Positions 18,288 to 30,300 of a DNA stretch of 64,000 nucleotides are shown here, piece after piece (within the stretch, counting starts at the first letter, position 1; each line of letters opens with the position of its first letter). The notes below the pieces were generated by a model. It had not been told where the DNA came from, searched no databases, and saw nothing but the letters and a program-made list of their open reading frames with translations. The translations under genes were made by a program, and so were the position numbers. The DNA is from Heliocidaris erythrogramma (lineage: Eukaryota; Echinodermata; Echinoidea; Camarodonta; Echinometridae): assembly GCA_025617745.1 (NCBI GenBank), contig CM046859.1, positions 21,948,006 through 22,012,005 on the forward strand. The letters run 5' to 3'.

Positions 18288-18330
18288 TTATACTCGCACT
18301 GGCGAGGCTTCTCCTTTGTCTGCTTCAGGA
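18288..18330 (-). CDS. SLC44A1: SLC44A1 terminal coding exon 19
   Basis: An acceptor with a C-rich tract (ending TTCCTGTGCAG) precedes 18330. In the phase left by exon 18 the exon reads PEADKGEASPVRV then TAA (18290-18288). The composition matches the acidic Pro/Glu tail upstream. The short length makes this less certain than the core exons. The 3' untranslated region must continue to lower coordinates. Confidence 0.65.
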
Positions 18331-21300
18331 CTGCACAGGAAGGGGGGGGGGGGAGAATAGTAAAAAACAAAATGGATGAGCATGTCTTTTATGTTATGTA
18401 ATGACCTTCTGATCCTGCATTTACTGTACATTGTATGATTTAATGTAATTAAATTCTTTGAAAGAAATAACCGACAATTATCAACTGCAATATTATCTTT
18501 TTTTTTAAATGCTACACTTATGATAGTGGGAAAATTGTTACAATTCTACTTATAGATGTAGAAAGTTTGATACATATACTTCCAATATTTTATCTTTGAG
18601 GCTTTGCAATGGTATTCCAACCAAACTTGAAAATTATGATGAATGAATGATACAATTAGGCTACCTCCTAAATGATTCAGATATAAAATATGTAATTGTC
18701 AAATTGGTTTACAGGATCTTCACTAAATGTTCCACTACAGTTAGACCCATCCACAACACCTGTCCCAAATATGAATGTCAAAGTTCATGCTTTTTATCAG
18801 TGGAAGTGCTTTCAGCAATATTCATATTGGGTATTTTTCCCTCTCACTTTTTCATTCAAAGCAATCTTTAATTCTTTAATATTACCATTTACAGTCAACT
18901 TTTGGACAATTACTACAGTAATTTTATCAGGCCACAAGAGTACGATAATAATCAGGTAGTGCTTCATAAAACTCATTACAGACTAAAACAACCAGACTTC
19001 CATGATGACTTTGCTCACAACGAATAAGAATGCTGCAATTTAACCCATAGACTACGGGAACCGGGTGGCTCCTTTATTAAGCCTATGAGAATTAAAGAAT
19101 TCAGTAGTCAATGGGTTAAGTGGCTTACCAGTATATCAAATATTGTGACTGATTGTAGACAAAAAGAAAAAAATATTATATCATATTTCATTCATTTGGC
19201 ACTTTTACAAGTGCTTTCAAGCTATGCACAGACCTCTGCACTGACATATAAAACTTACACCTCAATATCTACACTATCTGGTTGTGCGGGCTGTGCAGGA
19301 TCCTCAGTGGTAAGTAGTTCAGTCTGGTGGATGGCATGCATGAAATAGTGAGTTAGTAAATAAATAAAACCAAATGAGAGCAATTAAAGAATGTATGGGT
19401 TAAGGCAGGTAATTATAGGCAAATAAATGGCAGATTAAGTTTAATATCAATGGCACAAGATAACAGTAATCAATTTCATTTGAAGAGTAAATTTACAGTC
19501 ATTAATTTGTTGGATATAAGCAAATAGCAATACCATTAAACAGTTTTTAATACACAAACAATCGATTGGGCAAGGTCCAAGATTCAATTTTCAAACTTGT
19601 CAATCAAAAGATTTGTAAATATAGTGCTGTATCTCACTTCATGATAATCAAGATTATCTTTCATAGCCAAATGGATTATTTTATTATTTATTTTCTTCTT
19701 TTTTTTTGGGGGGGGGGGGGAGGGCTACTTTGACAAAGTTACATGCACCTTGTGCATTTTAAGAGAAAACAGTCATGAGTTAAATTGTAAGTTGATCTAA
19801 TACATGTAATGGACTAATAATTATGATGTAATGGACTAATAATGATGTCATAGACTAATAATCATGATGAAATACATCGTCAGGAATGTTGGATGATGTG
19901 ATCGATGGCTACATGTACATGTACCTACTATCATGGCCATCTTTCAAGACGGAATAGAAATGATATATTTGTTGATCTGATTTGTTATTTATGAAAAAAA
20001 AATATATATCTACATCATACCACTCACCACCATAATCAAAAGTTGCGAGGATTAGTATTTCCAAGTAAATGTGCGACACATGAAACATGATATTGATTTT
20101 TAAAAAGTATGATCATGAAAATGAATATCATGCAAGATTTAGAGAACTTGTTACATCATCCATGCATCAGAGAGAAAGAGAAAGAGAAAGAGAAAGAGAA
20201 AGAGGGAAACAGATAGGTACATTGTACATGTATGTAGAGCTAAGTAGAAAGAGAAAGGGGGAGAGAGAGGGAGAGAGAGGGAGAGAGAGAGAGGAAGGGA
20301 GAGAGAGGGAGGGAGGGAGGGAGGGAGGGAGGGAGAGAGAGAGAGAGGGAGAGAGAGGGAGAGAGAGAGGGAGAGATAGATAACAGTAGAATAGTGATAG
20401 GAGAGATAGATATATGAGTTACTAGTATAATAGAGAATGAGAAAGACAGACATACCTACAAGAGAAAAATGGATAAAGGAATAAAGAAAAAGTAGTAGAA
20501 GAAAGAAGAGTAAGAGATAGCAAAAGATGGAGAGAGATGAAGAGAAAGGGACAGAGAGCAGTAGAAGAGTGATAGGAGAGAGAGAAGAACAAAGAGTTGA
20601 CAAAAGACAGACAAACATGCAGAGGAAGGTAAAGTAATAAAGAGAGAGAAGCAGAAGAAAAGAGTGTAGAAGAGAGAGCGAGAGAGAGAAAGAGAGACTT
20701 ACAGCAGGTTGAGCAGAGTCAGGCTGGTCCTCAGCATCAGAAGGAACAGACTATGAAGTAGAATCACAGGGTAATGATGTAGCATCATTGTGTAAAAGCA
20801 GGTATTAACAGGACAGGTGTTAATTTGGGATTGAAAGTACAGAGAATTTCAAGGTGGTGTTATTGCTTTGCGAACGTCTTCACAGTGCAAAATATGAAGA
20901 GACTCATAAGAATTCCAAGTTATTATTAAAAAGGAGAACAAAATTTACATTATTTTTGTGCAACTCCATACTAACCCTAAACTCAATGATAACTTGTTCT
21001 CATATAGGGACTGGACTGAAACTGTTTTAGACCTTGTATATTGTAAGGATCTCCCCCTCCCCTTTTTTCCCTCTCTCCCCTCTCTCCTTATATGATATAC
21101 AGTCAAACCTGCTTTAGCGACCACCTGTCTATAAAGACCACAATTTTTGTTTCCCTTGAATAGCATTTCTCATTGAAACATGTATTTATGGAACCTTTCC
21201 AGAAAGACCACCTGCTCATAAAGACCACCTTTCTTGTCTCCCCTGAGTGGTCTTTATAGACAGGTTTCACTGTACATAAGGCTTTGTCTGCCCTTTATAA

Positions 21301-24300
21301 ACAAAACAATACATAATTAAGTCATAAAAAGGCTTATTTTTAACAACACAACTGAGATGACGTAAATATTCATATTTTGAATGACACTGTCGTAAAAACC
21401 AAATACAAACAAACAAATGTTAGCATCTGTCTGTAAGGACCCCCTGTTTTAACTTTGAAATATCTAGTCTGGGGTTAAAATTGGAATTCTGTAAGTACAA
21501 GACCCAAATTAGTGTCAATTAAGCCCTAGCACACGTAACGAAAATAAAATTATATTGGCTGTTTTATTCTCTCCAAATGCTAACTGTCAAAACAGTCCCC
21601 ACACTTTGTCCACCTCAACAATCACATCATCTGCTGAGAGCCAACAGGGCGTTAACTCTGTGTCAAATGTCATTATTTAATTAACAACCTTCTAGCTCTA
21701 CACAGATGATATGACTGTATTGCTGCAATAATGCTCCTTTGGCTCTGTGGCATATTATTTTACAGTCTCTTTTTTTTTCTTTTGGATTTTTTTCTTTCTG
21801 ATTACAAAATAGTGACATTACATTCACACATCAAACAATGAATTTTTATGGATTATATGGACTATGATATTTTAAAGTGGCAGTAAACTGAAGCTCCCAA
21901 TGGCGCCATCTTTTAACAGGATTTAAAAAGTGTCTGTGCCTGTCTTTTCCCATCATGCCCCACTCTAGCTTGTAGAAGCTTAGAATGTATCTGTAGGCAA
22001 TTTTCCACATTTGCAAAGTCAAAATAATAGTTTGAAATATAAAATGTGCCTATTATCCAAACAAGCTGTTTGTCAAAATTCAAAATAAAATGCAATTAAT
22101 TTTCGAATTACAATCTTAATTTAACAGTCACTGTAAGATGGTGCTGTTCAAGTTCTACTAGTTTAATGCCACATGGAAAAAAATATATGATTATGAAGTT
22201 GAAACTTTCATGATTTGAGAAAGCTATACATATTTACAATGGGGATCTTTGTGGGTGCAGACAAAATTAATCTTTACTGCAGAGGAAATAAAATTTACAG
22301 AGATCTTTAAATATTAAAAGTAATACAGTGTTGGTCAAGGACAAAGATTGGGTAAAAATATGTTTTTATAGTTTACTTAGATGATCAAAAACCACACTGA
22401 GAATCTACTGAGTTCAAATAATAAAGGGTGCTAAAAAAATAAGGGTTATCTGTCTCCAGGATAAATGTTTTCCCCTTTAAATGCAGTAATTTTTTATTAA
22501 TGTAATTATTCTTTATTTTGAGATACAGCAAAGTGGGAAGAAACTCAACTGTCAATTACAATTGGTTTAGAAATGATTTCATCAGTGAGATATTTACAAA
22601 TAAGATACGGTACTAAAAAAATGAGTAAATGATGTTACAGGTGTATTAAAAAAATGAGAAAATGGAAGGAAATGTAATCGTTGACCTCACTGACTTTTAC
22701 CAACACTATGTACATTCACTTTTGATCAGATTGATCCTAAACTAATTGCTTCTTTTTAATAAATGGGTGAAAATACATTAGATGAATTTAGTTTCACACG
22801 ATGGTAGAAGAGTTACCAGTGGCTGCGATAGATTTTGTGAAGACATATATGGTGCTTCTTTTGTGCTGGTTTAAACCAGTTTGAACCAGATTAAACTTAC
22901 TGGTGGTGGTTTAGTGTTGGTCTCTGGTTGTTCTTCAGTAGGCACCCTTACTCGTTTCTTGTTCTCCAGGCCATCGATTGCATCGGTACTGTTGCTCACA
23001 AATTCCTGCACCACACACAAGGAGAAACAAACTTGGTATGAGAAACCAAAAGCTGGTACATATATCGGAAGAAACTTACAGGAGTCAGTGGACAAGAGCT
23101 TACCCCATTACATTTTATTACAATCGTAGTGTCACTGATCGACTGATGTTATCGAATGATGTTAGAGCTTCCATGTCACTACACTATATTAAAATACAGG
23201 CTTCAAATATTACTTCTATAAAGAGATATTACAAGTTTAAATACATGATCAATAAAAATAGAAAATAGAAGTAATTGTGAGTACACTAGTGGATGCACAC
23301 GCAGTGAATAGGGCCCGCACGGAACCGAACTCCAAGTTGGGTTCCGTGTGCACATTTTTATGTTATCCTTTATTTTCTTCGTAACTGTTAACCCATAGAA
23401 TGCCACTGGGTAATGTTTTTTTTAACTCATTTTATGCATTCAAGCTGTACACAAATTAATTTGTTAGGTGATTGGTACACTTAAAGGAGAATGAAACCCT
23501 GGGGAAATATCCATTTTAATGAAAAGATAGTAAAGAGAGAAGCAATTTAAAGTAGAACTCTGATGATTTTAAATATTGGCTTAATACTTATTATTGCATA
23601 GATGGCATAAATTAAACAAGGTTATCCAAATTCAACGCTTGGAAACATTTGAAGTAATGATTATTATGAATTATAAAACGGTAAAATACAGCCCCCGATA
23701 TAGCAGCTGAAGAGCTCCTCGAACGCTGCTGAGATATGTGACGACACACCATGGACCAGTCCTGTCTAAGCAGACGATGTCCCATAACATCTTACACATT
23801 TTTCAGAGCCTATTTTGTCATCTCTTCACTTATTTCTCTTCCTTCACTAGCGTCAGTCTTAATGTTAGTCTGTTGCCTCACTCTTAACTTCGTGTATGGT
23901 ATTATTTTGACGAAAAATGCAGCGTTAAAAAAATAAAGGAATCAGTCACTTGTAAACAAAATAAGACGCCATTGTATTTTCAGCTGCTTGCACCGGGGCA
24001 TGTTCGGCGTTTCAAGAGGGAACGAATACCATCCTGCTATTATTCGGAGGGCTTTTCAATTTGAAAGTGGGGTTTATTTCATTGATCATTGACCCTTCTC
24101 CTGTGTATTTACAATCAAACGGTTTTAGCTATCAGAATCCGTTTCACTTTCCCTTTATAATGGTGTGAAATAAGGTCATGTTTAAATACATCAAACTCTT
24201 TATAATTTGATAAATAATTGCATTGCAATTACATGTACGTTCATTCATTATAGGACGTCGTCTGCTTAAGCAGGATCGATCCCGAGTGTGACGACATCAA

Positions 24301-27300
24301 AACATCGCTATATTTCTGGCGAATCCTCGGATATTCCAGATGCTGAGAAGAGCTTTTATTTGTGTTGTTTTTATAATCATCAGATACGCAGTTGACATAA
24401 AACTTATACGATTGCCATCTGTAAGCTTCCCAGTTTCTAGTGATACATTAATTGCCATATTTGTGATTTTCTTTGAATATCTACTTTAAAAAAAGTTCCA
24501 TCAAAATCGGTTAAGAAATGAAAAAGTTGTGAAAGTTTGAAAAGTCTCGATTTACTTTCTATGGCGATCCTCAAATTGGCTATTTGCTTCAATGTGGCAG
24601 GTTTTTGTGGACAACTCTCCATATGTTTTGTACACAAAATTTCATATTTTCTCCATTATCTCTAAAGATGCTACTTGTCTCTTTGTGACCTCAACATATG
24701 TTGTGTAAAATACATTTTACCATGATATACATAGAGCTAAAAAAGAGACAAGCTGTACCTTGAGAGATAATGGAGAAAATCTGAAATTTTGTGTACAAAA
24801 CATATGGAGAGTTGTCCACAAAAACCTGCCACATTGAAGCAAATAGCCAATTTGAGGATCGCCATAGAAAGTAAATCGAGACTTTTCAAACTTTCACAAC
24901 TTTTTCATTTCTTAACCGATTTTGATGGAACTTTTTTTAAATTGCTTCTCTCTTTACTATCTTTTCATTAAAATGGATATTTCCCCAGGGTTTCATTCTC
25001 CTTTAAAAAAAATAAGTTTGTTTTACTTACCATGAGATCCCGATCCATGAAGTAAGGCTTGTCTGGTGAACCATCATTGATGCGAGCATCCTCACAGAAA
25101 CAGAGTAGAAGGGTGTCCACTGCCATCTAGAAAAGCAACAAATATTCAATTTATGACATGAACTACCAGTATCACTTCTCTCTTTCTTTTCTTCTCCGCT
25201 CTCTCTCTCTCTTTCCCTTCCTCCCTTCATCTTTTTCTCCTTTTCTGTCTCTTTTTCTCTCTCACTCTCCCTCACACTCTTTCCACCATCTCTATTCCTC
25301 TATTAAGTCTATTTCTTTCTATATTTCCATAAATACAACTAGCACAAACCTTTAAACTATTAAACATATAAAATTACGCCATTTAAAAGTAATGGGTTAT
25401 AAAGCCAACTTCTTTCAGTTTGGGGAAGTATCTTCCATCAGAGTACAACGGAATCTTAAATGTAATCACTGTAAACGTGGTGAAACTTTGTTCAGTAAAG
25501 CATCATTTTATATGATGTTATTTGATATGATACCAAAATGTAAATGAAACATCTAATTACTACTTAACATCAAAAATATTTTGATATCAAAAGAGTAAAT
25601 GATAGGTTTTGGATCTTATTTTCATATTTAAAAAATAAATACTTCCTCCTCCTATCTTGAATCTTTGATTACTCCTACTCGTGACTTCCATGCCGATTGA
25701 AAAGGTCAGAACAATCCACTTACCTCGTACACCAAAAAAAAGCTGCTGGCTATAAAGAATGAAAAAAAGCCGACAATCAATGCCGCAACGGCATAAAAGA
25801 TGAGACTCTCGTTCGTCTATAATACATGTGGGGGGAAGGAAGGGGAGTAGAAGAGATTTTGTTGATCAAATATCGAATAAGTTACTTTCCTTGACACAAG
25901 GTCTTTCTGTGCACATGCATGCAGCCATAGTGCCATGAAGTGAAGAGTCAATGCTGGAGGCTTTTGGGGGGGAAAGTTTGGGGCATTCACGGACCGCTAT
26001 TTGCTTTGATTTCATGCAACTTGGAGAATGGCACCTTCAAAGAGAGCATGTCATATCGCAAATTTTTGAACACCCCAAGAGTAATTTTGATAACAGACTT
26101 TGTCAATCCTGATCATTCACAGAAATCCCACTAGGAATTAATTACAGCAGCTTGGGATACAAATTCTGGAGTATTTGAAATGGTAAAAAACATTTTAAAT
26201 TTATTCCACCATACATAGACATGTCTGATAACAGTCTTTGACCCATCATCCATCATCCAGCATGTGAGGCATTCTCCATTGAAAAAAAAAAGATACTTTA
26301 ATTCTGGGGTATAATTTTATTCCCAAATATAATGACAAAGAGTGATATCACAGGTATAAGTTCCAAAGGCTTAATCTGAGATAAACGCTGCAAAACAAGG
26401 TACCATTTTCCAAGTTACATCTAAGCATTTGTGCGACAGTTCTACACACTCTACCTTCTGTCTCTATCCACAATCAAACAGACAAACAAACAAACAAACA
26501 AATAAACAAATAAACAAATAAACAAAAATTAAATAAAAACAATTACCAATCACAGAAAGTACAAATCTTCAATGTCTTTCTGTATATATATATATACAAA
26601 AAATATCTTTCTCTTGTTCTGCTTTTGATCAGAAACATCCAAATAGTAAAACTTGCAATACAACCGGTGCAAAACTATTCAAATAGTTTTGCTATTCTTT
26701 TTGTAGCATATTTCCACAAACTTATACCCTATAGTATTTGGGAAACTGCCCAGTAAAGTACAATCGAAATTGAAAATTGGAAATAATTCAGCTATTTGTT
26801 TTGTCTGGCTAATTGTTTTGTTTGTTCATCTGTTCAGGAGTGGTTAGGAGACAGAGGGAGGGTGAGCGATGACTACAATTTTACCTCATACACACTCATC
26901 ATGGTGCCAGAAATGATGTAGGCAAAGATGCAGGCAACTACCAGAGGTACGGCATAGAACATGAGCTGTTGCATGGTCTGCTTTCACCCCCATGGAGTAA
27001 AGATGCAGCGTGCAATGCAGATGGAGAGTGCAGTTTTTTTGTTGACAGATGACAGATAGACAGAAAGACAAGGCACATATTTCAATACATGGGACCAAGC
27101 ACTGCTAAACAGTTGAAAAGACAGTCTAATTGGCTGATAGGAGGATATTTTCACTCTAAAACATTCTTAACAAGCCAAAAGCTGGATATTCCCTATTCGA
27201 TTCCTAAGTAAATCAGGTTTCAATTGACCAAAAATGCAATACATATCTCACTAAGTTTATACATGTACTGCACAGTTTACGATAAAGAATTAGTTAATAA

Positions 27301-30300
27301 TTTTTCTCTTTTGGGGATTTCCTGTTGAGCAGTGCATGATTACAATTATGACAAAGTTTGAAGAAAAAACTGACAAGATGTTCTTCCAAAAATGTAAAAG
27401 AATCAAAAGCTTAAAATATGATATGGAACGATGTGTTTTTATGTTCACCTCTAAAAACCGATTATTTTATACCCTTCCAATTTCTCCTGCTCTAAATCTA
27501 ATAAAAATCTGTAAGCATAAGACATATTTTGCGGACATGCTACTGTAATAAAATACATGTATGATGAAGTGAACTTATATCTTTTACATTTAATTTTCAT
27601 TTAATGCTAAGCTAAAATTGTTTTTGAAATTAAGAAATCTGAATTTTTCAGTCATTTAATTTTCATTTAATGCTAAGCTAAAATTGTTTTTGAAATTAAG
27701 AAATCTGAATTTTTCAGTCATTTAATTTTCATTTAATGCTAAGCTAAAATTGTTTTTGAAATTAAGAAATCTGAATTTTTCAGTCATTTAATTTTCATTT
27801 AATGCTAAGCTAAAATTGTTTTTGAAATTAAGAAATCTGAATTTTTCATTCTTAATTTCAAAAACAATTTTAGCTCAGCAATAAGCAAAAACCCTCTGAT
27901 TATCTTTTTGATTTCCATATACACTGTACAGAAATTTTCATTCATCAGAACAGCTGACGTACAAATTACAAGATTCTTTAATGACAAACTCAAATATAAA
28001 ACTAAAGGCAAGCTTCATACAACATGCAACATGCAAAATGGAAAATGGAAAACTATGGGGGGAAAAATGGGGGTTACAGATGAGAAACAATGAAAATAGC
28101 ATGCAACAAACACAAATTTCATGCAAGAAATAAATCAATCTAAAATGTTTCCATACAAACAAACATAAATTTGATGTAAATAATATGTTTACAACAACAT
28201 GCATTCAAAGAAATTCTTGAAGAATTTTAGGTAATCAACCTATAATGAGAAAATATCAAAATACGATGCCCAACGTTGCAATGGATCATGGGAAGGACAA
28301 AACCGATCGTAACAATGCAACAGTTATGTTATGTAATATGTTATACTTGGCGAGATAGCAGACGGTCTACCAAGAATCAGCGTAGAAGTATACTTCATTT
28401 TGGTCATATTCTAGAGAAATGTTTTTCATTTGCTGGTAAACCAAAATTGCTTCACCTATCAATTTCTCTTTTCCACATTGCCAAGTTTTTCAAAACTTCC
28501 TCTTCTAAATAAACAAAAAACCCTTACAGGATCATCATGATATCTATCAAACAAGAAGGATTATCATTACTTAAATGCAATAATATTATTTTTGAGCTTG
28601 TACCACACTAAACTAAAGAGGGCATCATCGCTTTAACATAGCAGCTTTTACTTTAATTAAATACAAAAGAAGAAAAAAAGAGCCAAATTCCTGAGAGGAT
28701 CAAGTTTGTGTCTCAGTTCCCATGGTATATTTTTGTACACAAACGAAAACACTAATAAAAATGGTATAATTCATGGCTAAAACAGAACTCAAAGGAGAAT
28801 AATTTTAAACAATATACATGTACATGTTAAATCAATGAAAATTAACAAAATTCTTAGATGTGTAATAAATCATGAAAACTTAAAAATGTTGAACATGTGA
28901 AAAGAATATGTTTTTTTGAATTCTGTAATGAGGCAATGGTAGATAATGGTAAATAAATAATAAAAAGTAAATATCAACATTCATGCTGTCAGATTTACAC
29001 TGTCTCATCAAATATAAGCTGAGACACACCAGTCTCACATACAATGCACTCTTTGTTTTTCTTGTTCTGGGTATGTGCACATTCCAAAAATTATTTTTTT
29101 ATTCTTTTTCTTTCCTCTCTAGCAATATAGGTCTGATTTTTAAACTTTTTTCTAAAGTAAATTTTTTTATGGTTTTCACATTGCTCATGTTAACTTCTAC
29201 AAAGCACTTTTATAAAAGAGTGATAGATATTTGCATTAAGTTCTAAATTCTGTGTTAAGATCAAGCAAATCACAAAAGGGTAAGAGCCTACATGTAAAGT
29301 ACCTTCCTGAAATCTCAACCCTATTTTAAGCATCATTCTCTCTCTCTCTTCCTCTCTCTCTCTCTTCAAGCAGGCCTATGAGTTCTAATCTCAAAAAATA
29401 TATACCTCTAACACTGCAAGCACCCTTTACCAGACATGCCAACCAAAAAACGTATTCCTTACTTTTTCTATTTTCTTTTGCTTCATAAGGGGGTACTAAG
29501 ATCTATAGATGTCTATAATCAATTCGGAACACCAAAATACCATAATACATCGCACCTGTATCCTTGCATAACATTTTATTATCCACTGATTTTAACTATT
29601 CATGGCTCTGATTTGCATGAAATTTTTGTCTGTGGTACACAAAAACGAACCTGTGAAATTGTATGGCTTATTCGCATTGTGCTCTAGTGGAAATGAGTGG
29701 ATAATAAAGGTTGTTCTGGTACAGAGGTGGATGCACAATAGCATTTTTATGTTATTAATAATTACCGATGTCCATAGCGTTTGGTACCACTTATCCAAGC
29801 GTAATAGGCAAAGAATACGGTTTTAGGTTGGCATCCCTGCTTTACACAGTTTCTAATGAACAAACATGTATGACAGCAACAGTCAACACTCTGCAAATCA
29901 CTTCTACTCATACTTCTTCCTAACACACATGACTGCAGACACCGAACACTTTCCAAGCACCCAAAGAATTATTTAATACATGAGTCTCAAGTCGCTGAAC
30001 AACTTATATAAAGCATTCCTATATAATACCTATTCCTTCCCATGCTAAATAACATAGCGCAAACACTTGGCACTCTACAAGTGAATGCATACTCGCTACC
30101 ATGATATCTAACACACCATTGCAAACACGTAACTCCCTGCAAGCACACTCCTATCCATGTTGACCAACACCTAACAGCAACATTCAACATCAAGCACCCT
30201 CAAGCGTATTCTACTTTTACACACACATTATACATGACTGCAAACACTAAACACCCTACAAGGCATATGCCCTAGACCCATGTTAAATAACACACTCCTC

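Noticed and set aside
20087-20618. Open frames of about 100-155 codons on both strands
   Set aside because: Arg/Glu or Ser/Leu runs made by the GA/CT tract.
24437-24971. Two identical peptides of about 60 codons on opposite strands
   Set aside because: They are the two arms of the foldback palindrome, not genes.
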